Source: Holophagae bacterium (lineage in GTDB: Bacteria; Acidobacteriota; Thermoanaerobaculia; Thermoanaerobaculales; Sulfomarinibacteraceae). Taken from it: DNA of 5,032 nt. The first letter of the stretch is position 1, and each line of letters opens with the position of its first letter. Shown here piece by piece: positions 1 to 5,032 of the stretch. The notes beneath the pieces were generated by a model. That model was not told where the DNA came from and ran no database searches. It saw nothing but the letters and a program-made list of their open reading frames with translations. The translations under genes were made by a program, and so were the position numbers. The stretch is taken from NCBI GenBank assembly GCA_030637505.1, contig DAOWGJ010000139.1, positions 1-5,032 on the forward strand. The letters run 5' to 3'.

Positions 1-313
1 CGGCCGCAAGCACCTTGGCGATGGTGAAGGAGTCACCGAGGGTTGCCTCGCCTCCCAGCACATGAATCGCCTTGTGGGCGCCCCGTGCCAGGCAGTCCCT
101 GAGAGCCGCTTCCGACCGGGACGGTCCGTAGGTCACGGCGGTCACTTCACCGCCACCGGCTTCGGTCAGCTTGAGGGCTTCCTCAAGCGCATATTCATCG
201 TACGGCGAGACGATCCATTTGATGCCCGTCTCGTCGATGTGCTTGCCGTCGTCCCCGATCTTGATCACCGAGGCCGTGTCCGGCACGCTGGTCACACAGA
301 CGATACAATTCAC
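1..313 (-). CDS. etfB: Electron transfer flavoprotein beta subunit, N-terminal part (runs off the left edge)
   Basis: The beta subunit pairs with EtfA to form the soluble FAD/AMP-binding heterodimer that takes electrons from acyl-CoA and other dehydrogenases and passes them to ETF-quinone oxidoreductase or another acceptor. The visible 104 residues show the family's N-terminal beta strand (IVCVTSVPDT, residues 4-13), the signature SPYDEYALEEAL (36-47), a second strand EVTAVTYGP (56-64) and the helix/strand ALRDCLARGAHKAIHV (70-85), all in the order expected of ETF-beta. The family is usually about 250-260 residues, so roughly 40% is seen and the C-terminal part, including the conserved AMP-binding and recognition-loop region, lies outside. 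The GTG start is chosen because the homology begins there and GGGAGG lies 6 nt upstream. etfA probably follows downstream, outside the window. The promoter, two operator-like palindromes and a leader hairpin lie upstream, so regulation by a repressor is likely. Family identity is secure; the electron donors and the direction of electron flow cannot be told. Confidence 0.93.
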   Translation of the reverse strand, partial: MNCIVCVTSVPDTASVIKIGDDGKHIDETGIKWIVSPYDEYALEEALKLTEAGGGEVTAVTYGPSRSEAALRDCLARGAHKAIHVLGGEATLGDSFTIAKVLAA

Positions 314-319
314 GGTCTA

Positions 320-325
320 CCTCCC
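320..325 (-). promoter_or_regulatory. Ribosome binding site of etfB
   Basis: GGGAGG on the minus strand, 6 nt before the GTG codon at 313-311. It decides the start of etfB, which has no ATG at the beginning of the homologous region. Confidence 0.85.
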
Positions 326-333
326 TAGTTTCT

Positions 334-347
334 GCCGGCGAACCGGC
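334..347 (-). other. Leader hairpin with UUCG loop upstream of etfB
   Basis: Read on the minus strand as RNA, GCCGG and CCGGC form a perfect 5-bp GC stem around a UUCG tetraloop. The closing pair is G-C rather than the extra-stable C-G. The hairpin sits between the operator palindrome and the Shine-Dalgarno sequence, ending 8 nt before it. It is not a terminator, because no U-run follows. It could protect the 5' end of the mRNA or affect ribosome loading, or it may be incidental in GC-rich DNA. Confidence 0.4.
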
Positions 348-350
348 GGC

Positions 351-368
351 ACTGAACGGTCATTCAGT
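351..368. promoter_or_regulatory. Operator-like palindrome 1, just downstream of the etfB -10
   Basis: ACTGAA and TTCAGT are perfect 6-bp inverted arms separated by 6 bp, giving an 18-bp site with 14 symmetric positions. It lies immediately downstream of the etfB -10 (376-381) and so covers the predicted transcription start and first transcribed bases, a classic repressor position. The core TGAA-N6-TTCA is shared with a second site at 387-402. Size and symmetry suit a TetR-family dimer, the regulator class that often controls acyl-CoA dehydrogenase and ETF genes. The regulator itself is not in the window, so its identity is inference. Confidence 0.6.
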
Positions 369-375
369 AGCGGAG

Positions 376-404
376 ATTGTACCAGAGTGAATTGCGGTTC
401 ACCA
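376..404 (-). promoter_or_regulatory. Predicted sigma-70 promoter of etfB (extended -10)
   Basis: On the minus strand, TACAAT (376-381) matches the -10 consensus at five of six positions and is preceded by TG one base upstream (TGGTACAAT, 376-384), the extended -10 arrangement. A weak -35 (TGGTGA, 399-404; three of six) lies 17 bp upstream. An extended -10 can compensate for a poor -35. Transcription would start near 369, giving a leader of about 55 nt before the GTG. Confidence 0.6.
387..402. promoter_or_regulatory. Operator-like palindrome 2, over the etfB spacer and -35
   Basis: GTGAA and TTCAC form perfect 5-bp inverted arms around 6 bp, giving a 16-bp site with the same TGAA-N6-TTCA core as the palindrome at 351-368. 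Comparing the 14-bp cores (one reversed) gives 11 of 14 identical bases. The two centres are 35 bp apart and flank the -10 element. The pair looks like two binding sites of one repressor. Confidence 0.5.
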
Positions 405-452
405 GAGCGAGGAACGCGTACCGTTTTGGCCCCTTGAATTCACGTTGAGCCT

Positions 453-474
453 ATTGGCGGCGTGAAGGGCCAAT
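453..474. repeat. Inverted repeat in the divergent intergenic region
   Basis: ATTGGC (453-458) and GCCAAT (469-474) are perfect 6-bp arms separated by 10 bp. It lies about 70 bp upstream of the etfB -10 and about 110 bp upstream of the epimerase start, so it could serve either unit. The arms differ from the TGAA/TTCA sites, so a different protein would be involved. It may be chance. Confidence 0.25.
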
Positions 475-494
475 CCGGCCACGCTTCGCGCGAT

Positions 495-574
495 TGTTTT
501 TTTGAAACTTGATCTCAGAAAAACAGTTTCTCCAATCGCCGTTGTGGTCTATCGTCTCAATTTCTGCGCTAGGA
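495..574 (+). promoter_or_regulatory. Presumed promoter region and ribosome binding site of the glycan operon
   Basis: An AT-rich stretch in otherwise GC-rich DNA begins with seven T (497-503) and TTGAAA (502-507), which could be a -35, but no convincing -10 lies 16-18 bp downstream. TATCGT (550-555) is a weak alternative -10 without a clear -35. The operon must be transcribed from this region because no plus-strand gene lies upstream, but the exact promoter is not resolved. The Shine-Dalgarno AGGA (571-574) sits 7 nt before the ATG at 582 and supports that start over the in-frame ATG at 588. Confidence 0.35.
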
Positions 575-581
575 TGTACCA

Positions 582-1643
582 ATGGGTATGCCCTCTCTTC
601 TCGTTACGGGTTCGAGCGGTTTGATCGGTTCAGAGATCGTCACTCACTTCGACTCGCTTGGATGGCGTATCGTCGGCGTCGACAACAACATGCGTGCCGA
701 TTTCTTCGGCCCCTCAGGGGACACCCGCTGGAATCAGCAAAGGCTCGAGGTCGGGTGCAGGAATTTCACCCACCACGACCTGGATATTCGAAACCGTGAC
801 GATGTTCTGGCCCTCTTGGCGGCGGAGAAGCCCGACCTGATTGTCCACGCTGCGGCCCAACCCAGCCACGACCTTGCCGCGTCCCGTCCCTTCGACGATT
901 TCGACGTCAACGCTGTCGGGACGCTCAATGTGCTCGAAGCCGTTCGCCGGGAGGTTCCCGATGGGGTTTTCGTCCACCTGTCGACCAACAAGGTCTATGG
1001 CGACCGGCCCAACGAGATTGCACTTGATGAGTTGGAAACACGAGAGGACGACGCTGATCCGCCTGTTGCCGAGGGCATCGACGAGACGATGAGCATCGAC
1101 GCCTGCATGCACTCCCTCTTCGGCGCCTCCAAGGTCGCCGGGGACGTCCTGGTCCAAGAATACGGGCGCTACTTCGACCTCAAGAGCTGCTGCCTGCGGG
1201 GAGGCTGTCTGACCGGCCCCCATCACTCCGGAGTTGAACTGCACGGTTTTTTGAGCTACTTGGCCAAATGCAACGTCGAAGAGCGCGAGTACACGGTGTT
1301 CGGCTACAAGGGCAAGCAGGTCCGAGACAACATCCACTCTCACGATGTCGCCCGCTGCGTCGAGGCCTTCTTCGAAAACCCCGGTTGCGGTGAGGTCTTC
1401 AACCTCGGAGGCGGTCGAACCAACTCGGTTTCGATCCTCGAGGCATTCGCCAAAGTCGAGGCCCTGACGGGAAAGCCGATGCGCTGGACCTACTCAGAAG
1501 AAGCCCGGCGCGGTGATCACATCTGCTACATCTCCAACCTGGCGAAGCTCAAGAACCGTCTGCCCGGATGGGACATCACCCGCTCTCTCGACCAGATCTT
1601 CGAAGAGGTCGTCGAAAACTGGATGAACCGCCCAACCTCATGA
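582..1643 (+). CDS. NAD-dependent nucleotide-sugar epimerase, CDP-paratose/tyvelose 2-epimerase-like (extended SDR)
   Basis: A 353-residue cytoplasmic protein of the extended short-chain dehydrogenase/reductase fold. The N-terminal Rossmann motif is G10-x2-G13-x2-G16, with the acidic residue D34 after strand 2 (VGVDNN, 32-36) indicating NAD(H). Further family landmarks are HAAAQ (89-93), STNKVYGD (134-141), RGGCLTGP (206-213), GKQVRDNIHS (244-253) and a downstream FNLGGG. STNKVYGD and GKQVRD are hallmarks of tyvelose epimerase (RfbE) and its relatives, which invert C2 of CDP-paratose; length (about 340) agrees. The expected catalytic Tyr-x3-Lys reads F180-GAS-K184 (TTC at 1119-1121), so the Tyr is replaced by Phe. 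The real substrate is therefore uncertain: no CDP-sugar synthesis genes are visible here. It is the first gene of the operon, and its TGA overlaps the next ATG (ATGA at 1640-1643), so the two are probably translationally coupled. The SDR call is firm and the 2-epimerase activity is tentative. Confidence 0.88.
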   Translation: MGMPSLLVTGSSGLIGSEIVTHFDSLGWRIVGVDNNMRADFFGPSGDTRWNQQRLEVGCRNFTHHDLDIRNRDDVLALLAAEKPDLIVHAAAQPSHDLAASRPFDDFDVNAVGTLNVLEAVRREVPDGVFVHLSTNKVYGDRPNEIALDELETREDDADPPVAEGIDETMSIDACMHSLFGASKVAGDVLVQEYGRYFDLKSCCLRGGCLTGPHHSGVELHGFLSYLAKCNVEEREYTVFGYKGKQVRDNIHSHDVARCVEAFFENPGCGEVFNLGGGRTNSVSILEAFAKVEALTGKPMRWTYSEEARRGDHICYISNLAKLKNRLPGWDITRSLDQIFEEVVENWMNRPTS

Positions 1644-2428
1644 AGCTCTCCGTGGTCATCCCGGCCAGGAACGAAGAGGGCCATCTGGATTCGACCCTCG
1701 AGGAGCTGGTCGCATACCTCGATTCGAACTCCATTCGGTCATTCGAAGTCATCGTCGTCGATGACGGCTCGACCGACCGGACACCGGAGATCCTCAGCCG
1801 ATGGGCCGGTCGGGAACCCCGGATCCGGCCGGTGAAAAACAGTGGACGCCACGGCTATGGGCGAGCCGTTCAGTGCGGACTGGACGCCGTCACCGGAGAC
1901 GCCGTCATCATCACGATGGCCGATGCTTCGGACGACCCGGCCGACATCGTCACCTATTACCGGGTTCTCCGCGACGAGGCCGAGTGCGTCTTTGGTTCCC
2001 GGTTCATCTCCGGGTCGAAACTCGTGGACTATCCGAGGTTCAAGCTGGTGATCAACCGATTGGCCAACACCGCCATCCGGATGCTGTTCGGCCTGAAATG
2101 CAACGACATCACCAACGCCTTCAAGGGATACCGGCACGAAGTCATCGACGGGTGCCGCCCACTGGTCTCGCCTCACTTCAACCTGACGATCGAGCTGCCG
2201 CTCAAGGCGCTGGTCCGTGGCTACACCTTCAAGGTCGTACCGATCTCCTGGCGCAACCGGACGTCGGGCGAAAGCCAACTCCTTCTCAAGGAGCAGGGCA
2301 GCCGCTATCTCTTCACCCTTTTAAGCGTCTGGTTCGAGTGGCTGCTTGTCCGCCAGGATTTCCACAGGACCGACAACGACGAGTTCAAACCCTGGAGCGA
2401 CGGAGTCGTGGAGAAAAATGATGGCTGA
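1640..2428 (+). CDS. GT2 family glycosyltransferase, polyprenyl/dolichyl-phosphate sugar synthase-like
   Basis: A 262-residue GT-A fold enzyme of family 2. It probably transfers a sugar from a nucleotide donor to polyprenyl phosphate at the cytoplasmic membrane face. Visible landmarks are the strand and loop LSVVIPARNEE (3-13), the nucleotide-binding VVDDGSTD (39-46), the glycine-rich GRHGYGRAV (69-77), the acidic metal-site region MADASDDP (93-100), FGSRF (118-122) and LFGLKCNDITNAFKGYR (149-165), the last resembling the DPM1-like conserved block. The C-terminus has an amphipathic or hydrophobic patch (around LFTLLSVWFEWLL) but no pair of membrane helices, as in the short soluble DPM1 type. 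Homology begins at the ATG at 1640, which overlaps the upstream stop by 4 bp and has no clear Shine-Dalgarno sequence, so translation likely depends on coupling; an upstream in-frame ATG at 1568 would add 24 residues unlike the family. The sugar is unknown. An ordinary glycan-chain GT2 is the alternative. Confidence 0.88.
   Translation: MKLSVVIPARNEEGHLDSTLEELVAYLDSNSIRSFEVIVVDDGSTDRTPEILSRWAGREPRIRPVKNSGRHGYGRAVQCGLDAVTGDAVIITMADASDDPADIVTYYRVLRDEAECVFGSRFISGSKLVDYPRFKLVINRLANTAIRMLFGLKCNDITNAFKGYRHEVIDGCRPLVSPHFNLTIELPLKALVRGYTFKVVPISWRNRTSGESQLLLKEQGSRYLFTLLSVWFEWLLVRQDFHRTDNDEFKPWSDGVVEKNDG
2410..2413 (+). promoter_or_regulatory. Ribosome binding site deciding the start of the second epimerase
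   Basis: GGAG inside the end of the glycosyltransferase gene. It is 7 nt before the ATG at 2421 and only 4 nt before the adjacent ATG at 2418, so 2421 is preferred. The choice changes the protein by one Met. Confidence 0.55.
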
Positions 2429-3383
2429 TCATCGCCGAGCATTGGTCACCGGCGGCGCCGGGTTCATCGGCAGCCACCTGGTCGACACCTTGCTTGATCG
2501 CGGCTTTCGCGTCACCGTGCTGGACAATCTCAATACCGGACTGAGGTGTAACGTCGCCGAAGCTGCCGATTTCGTCGAAGGTGATGTCCGAAACCCGGAC
2601 GACATTGCGCGGGCCTTCAAACAAACACCCGACATCGTCTGCCACCTGGCCGGGCAGGCCTCGATCCGCCTGGCCTGGGCCAACCCCGGGGCTGATCTCA
2701 ATGTCAACGTCGTCGGCACTCTGAACATCCTCTCGGCGGTCAAGGAGCACCAAACTCCCCGCCTGCTCTACGCATCGTCGATGATGGTCTACGGCAACCC
2801 GGATGTCCTCCCAACTCCGGAAACCGCTCCGGCCCTTCCCGTCGCCCACTACGGGGTGACCAAATTTGCCGCGGAGAGGTACGTCGCGCTGGCCGCCGAG
2901 GACCCTGAGCACCCCGTGGCCGTCACATCCTTCCGGATGTTCAATGTCTTCGGACCCCGCCAGTCCCTCGATAACCCCTATCAGGGAGTCCTGGCAATCT
3001 TCCTCGGCCATGCACTCCGGGGCGAGAAGATCACCATCCATTCCGACGGCGAACAATCCCGAGATTTCGTCTTTGTCGATGACATCTGCCGGGCTTGGGC
3101 CGACGCCATCGACAGTCCGGCGACCTTCGGCCGCGTGTTCAATCTGGGCTCGGGCCGGGCGACGACCGTCAACCAACTGTGCGATGCAGTCCTGAGGCAG
3201 TTCGGTCTGGACCGGTCGACCTTCGAGGTCAACACGGCCCCAGCTCAACTGGGGGACATCCGCCGCTCGGAAGCTGCGATCGATGCGATCGCCAAGACGC
3301 TGGCATGGCACCCCGAAGTCGACCTGGAGCAGGGCATGGCAACAACCGTCGCCTGGGCTCGGGGCGCCGGTACCGGACAGTGA
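2421..3383 (+). CDS. NAD-dependent epimerase/dehydratase, UDP-hexose 4-epimerase-like (extended SDR)
   Basis: A 320-residue cytoplasmic extended SDR. It has the Rossmann motif G11-x2-G14-x2-G17 (TGGAGFIGSH), D35 in VLDNLNTG (33-40) as in UDP-glucose and UDP-GlcNAc 4-epimerases, GDV (54-56), HLAGQ (75-79), the catalytic serine region ASSMMVYG (118-125) and an intact catalytic pair Y144-GVT-K148. Later landmarks are FRMFNVFGPRQ followed by NPYQG, and GEQSRDFVFVDD, the nucleotide-sugar binding segments of WbpP/GalE-type enzymes. The likely reaction is C4 epimerisation of a UDP-sugar, but related 4,6-dehydratases and decarboxylases share these motifs. It overlaps the upstream glycosyltransferase by 8 bp and precedes the membrane transferase by 27 bp, so it belongs to the same operon and probably supplies a donor sugar. 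An alternative start one codon earlier (2418) cannot be excluded. The family is certain; the substrate is not. Confidence 0.9.
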   Translation: MADHRRALVTGGAGFIGSHLVDTLLDRGFRVTVLDNLNTGLRCNVAEAADFVEGDVRNPDDIARAFKQTPDIVCHLAGQASIRLAWANPGADLNVNVVGTLNILSAVKEHQTPRLLYASSMMVYGNPDVLPTPETAPALPVAHYGVTKFAAERYVALAAEDPEHPVAVTSFRMFNVFGPRQSLDNPYQGVLAIFLGHALRGEKITIHSDGEQSRDFVFVDDICRAWADAIDSPATFGRVFNLGSGRATTVNQLCDAVLRQFGLDRSTFEVNTAPAQLGDIRRSEAAIDAIAKTLAWHPEVDLEQGMATTVAWARGAGTGQ

Positions 3384-3394
3384 GTCCCCGCCGC

Positions 3395-3400
3395 AGGAAG
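3395..3400 (+). promoter_or_regulatory. Ribosome binding site of the membrane glycosyltransferase
   Basis: AGGAAG lies 10 nt before the ATG at 3411. A nearer GAGG (3406-3409) leaves only 1 nt and would be too close. For the alternative in-frame ATG at 3429 the GAGG is 19 nt away, too far. An in-frame TGA at 3405-3407 rules out any start upstream of 3411. Confidence 0.45.
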
Positions 3401-3410
3401 CTGGTGAGGA

Positions 3411-5032
3411 ATGCGGGCTAACGGCCGAATGACCGCTCTCTGGCCGGTGATCGGCTTGATCCTGACCGCGATCTACATCGGAGGAAATCCACCCCTTGCC
3501 GCGGCGGCCCGCCACCTTTCGCCGGCGCTGTTCGCGCTGGTCTTCGCGGCAGCTTTTGTCGGTTGGGGAGCCCTGCCGGCACTGGCTCTCCTCCCCCAGA
3601 GAGGGGCGACCGACCGCCTCTTGATCGCCGGCGTGATCGGCGCCGGATTGACGGGCCTTTTGACCTTCATCCCCGGGGTCTTCGGGTTCGTCAGCGCCCC
3701 TGTCTACGCCCTTTGGACGTTCGTGGGCCTGGCACTGCTGGCATGGAGAGGCCCTCGCCTGGTCTCCGGCCGACGGGCGTCCGTTCCCCGGCCCGAACCC
3801 CTGGGCGTCCTGGCCGCCGTCATCATCACGCTCAATCTCGTGCAACTGATTCCGATGCTGGTCTCCCCCGTGGTCTCCACCGACGCGATGGAGTACCACC
3901 TGATGATTCCCAAGATCGCGCTGGCTACCGGCCAGATCGCGCCCCTGCCCTCTTTGGTCGAATCCAACTACCCAGGACTGATGAGCTTCATCTACCTGCT
4001 GGTCATGCCGCTCGCCGGCGATATTGCATGCAAGGCCGTCCACTTTCTTGCCGGGATCGGAGTGCTGTTCGCCATCGCACGCTTGGTCGACCGCGTGGCG
4101 CCCGAGGCCAACCGTCTTCTGGCGCCGGCCCTGTACCTTACGATGCCTGTGGCGGCGATCATTTTCGGGTGGGCCTGGAACGACAATTTCTTCATCCTGT
4201 GTATTCTGCTGGGCCTGGGCCAGTTGCTGGATTTTAACGAGGATCCGGCACTTCCGAGATCGGTCCGCCACCTTCTTGCGGCCGGTATCCTGCTTGGCCT
4301 GGCCGCCTGGACCAAGTACACCATCGTCATGATCCTCAGCAGTTTGGCGCCTTTGCTGGTCGTGGCAATGTGGAAGTGGCGGTGGAGACCCCTGCAGGTT
4401 GCAATCCTGGTCGCCCCAATCGGAGCGATTTCCCTGCTGGTCTTCGTCAAGAATGCCGTGTTCACCGGGAACCCCTTCTATCCCTTCCTCCACACACTCT
4501 TCCCAAACCCCATGTGGACCGACACGACGGCGGCCTTTTTCAAAACCGCCCTTCAGAAATGGGAGATCCCCACCTGGCACTGGCACACTCCGGTGACATT
4601 CGTCATCCACATGGTGTTCAAGCCCCGTCTGATCGACATTCACACCGGAGTGCTCCCGCTCCTCGCGGCGCCTTTTCTCCTGCTGCGTTCGACTACCCGC
4701 GCTCAGACCTTCCTCAAGCTCTTTGTCCTGTTTCACATCTTCGCCTGGTACCTCTTCCGTACCGAGACCCGTTCCCTGCTCAGCCTGTTCGCGGTCATCC
4801 TGGTTCTGGCCGCGCCGGAAATCGAACGAACACTGTTCTCCGTGACCGGACGAAAACGAGCCGCATTACTCGCAGTATCGGCGGCAGCCCTGACTTCACT
4901 TTCGGTCACCTTCATCAGCAGCTGGATCCTGACCGAGCCGATGAAGTACTTCCTCGGTCTCAAGACAACCACGACCATTCCCTCCAGAGAAGTCGCCGGC
5001 TTTGACGCCCTGGACTGGATCAACACCCACGA
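3411..5032 (+). CDS. Multi-pass membrane glycosyltransferase, GT-C superfamily (ArnT/PMT-like), 3' end missing
   Basis: The frame stays open for 540 codons to the right edge with no stop. It is strongly hydrophobic, with about 12-14 likely membrane segments, the first at about residues 10-26. After the first cluster of helices comes a loop with STDAMEYH (156-163), where D158 and E161 fit the acidic catalytic/metal motif of the first external loop of GT-C transferases. Other landmarks are SNYP shortly after it, WNDN (256-259), AAWTKYT (298-304) and TGNPFYPF (352-359), seen in ArnT/dolichyl-phosphate-mannose transferase-like membrane proteins. The last visible part leaves the final helix and enters a soluble segment (from about residue 510) ending in DALDWIN, so the missing C-terminus is probably a periplasmic tail. 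Such enzymes use polyprenyl-phosphate sugars on the outer face of the inner membrane, fitting the GT2 gene two positions upstream. Acceptor and sugar are unknown; an O-antigen polymerase- or flippase-like role is less likely. The start at 3411 could instead be 3429. Confidence 0.82.
   Translation, partial: MRANGRMTALWPVIGLILTAIYIGGNPPLAAAARHLSPALFALVFAAAFVGWGALPALALLPQRGATDRLLIAGVIGAGLTGLLTFIPGVFGFVSAPVYALWTFVGLALLAWRGPRLVSGRRASVPRPEPLGVLAAVIITLNLVQLIPMLVSPVVSTDAMEYHLMIPKIALATGQIAPLPSLVESNYPGLMSFIYLLVMPLAGDIACKAVHFLAGIGVLFAIARLVDRVAPEANRLLAPALYLTMPVAAIIFGWAWNDNFFILCILLGLGQLLDFNEDPALPRSVRHLLAAGILLGLAAWTKYTIVMILSSLAPLLVVAMWKWRWRPLQVAILVAPIGAISLLVFVKNAVFTGNPFYPFLHTLFPNPMWTDTTAAFFKTALQKWEIPTWHWHTPVTFVIHMVFKPRLIDIHTGVLPLLAAPFLLLRSTTRAQTFLKLFVLFHIFAWYLFRTETRSLLSLFAVILVLAAPEIERTLFSVTGRKRAALLAVSAAALTSLSVTFISSWILTEPMKYFLGLKTTTTIPSREVAGFDALDWINTH

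Noticed and set aside
62..437. Plus-strand open frames over etfB and its upstream region
   Set aside because: They lie opposite the clear ETF-beta homology and the etfB promoter, and their translations resemble nothing known.
435..442. TGAATTCA, half-sites like those of the etfB operators but without a spacer
   Set aside because: It lacks the 6-bp spacing shared by the other two sites and lies upstream of the promoter, so it is not counted as a third operator.
460..503. Possible intrinsic terminator: GCGTG/CACGC plus GCC/GGC stem (460-484) followed by T7 (497-503)
   Set aside because: The stem has a 4-nt bulge, the T-run begins 12 nt after the stem, and no plus-strand gene ends upstream of it.
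714..1343. A 209-codon minus-strand open frame inside the first epimerase
   Set aside because: Antisense shadow of a well-supported gene; no domain and no separate ribosome binding site.
3238..3254. Perfect 6-bp hairpin CCCCAG/CTGGGG with a 5-nt loop
   Set aside because: It lies inside the second epimerase coding region, has no T-run, and is explained by codons of a conserved protein.
3276..3292. GCGATCG repeated twice, ending in the octamer GCGATCGC, which resembles the cyanobacterial HIP1 repeat
   Set aside because: A single occurrence within coding sequence, explained by an Ala-Ile-Asp-Ala-Ile-Ala codon run; no other copies seen in the window.
2385..4736. A 783-codon open frame on the minus strand opposite the second epimerase and the membrane protein
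   Set aside because: Its translation is rich in Gln, Gly, Arg, Asp and His with no recognisable domain, as expected for the antisense of GC-rich genes with strong third-position bias. The plus strand carries clear conserved families across the whole stretch.

Overview
The window is GC-rich bacterial DNA (roughly 60% by eye) with dense genes, 4-11 bp gene overlaps and normal Shine-Dalgarno spacing. It holds two divergent transcription units separated by a 268-base regulatory region. Nothing in it is diagnostic of a phylum. An electron-transfer flavoprotein gene beside a sugar-epimerase/glycosyltransferase cluster fits a Gram-negative-type respiring bacterium (Deltaproteobacteria-like, Acidobacteria-like or a related candidate phylum), but this is a weak inference. 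No RNA genes, insertion sequences, CRISPR arrays, attachment sites or phage genes were seen.

Left edge (1-313, minus strand): the N-terminal 104 codons of etfB, the beta subunit of electron-transfer flavoprotein. It starts at GTG and continues off the left edge. Its control region is unusually readable: an extended -10 (376-384), two TGAA-N6-TTCA palindromes on either side of that -10 (351-368 and 387-402), a short UUCG-loop hairpin in the leader (334-347) and a good ribosome binding site (320-325). This looks like a repressor-controlled fatty-acid or amino-acid oxidation promoter.

Centre and right (582-5032, plus strand): four tightly packed genes that read as one operon for building a surface or secreted glycan. 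They are (1) an extended-SDR nucleotide-sugar epimerase of the CDP-paratose/tyvelose 2-epimerase type, with Phe at the usual catalytic Tyr position; (2) a GT2 glycosyltransferase of the dolichyl/polyprenyl-phosphate sugar synthase type; (3) a second extended SDR resembling UDP-hexose 4-epimerases, with an intact Tyr-x3-Lys; and (4) a large multi-pass membrane protein of the GT-C (ArnT/PMT-like) type, cut by the right edge. The first three genes overlap (ATGA, then 8 bp) and the fourth follows after 27 bp.

The working model is inferred. The two epimerases make or adjust a nucleotide sugar, the cytoplasmic GT2 loads a sugar onto a polyprenyl phosphate carrier, and the GT-C membrane enzyme uses that lipid-linked sugar on the outer face of the inner membrane. 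The families are known. The points worth a second look are the operator pair in front of etfB, the missing catalytic Tyr, and the specific gene combination.
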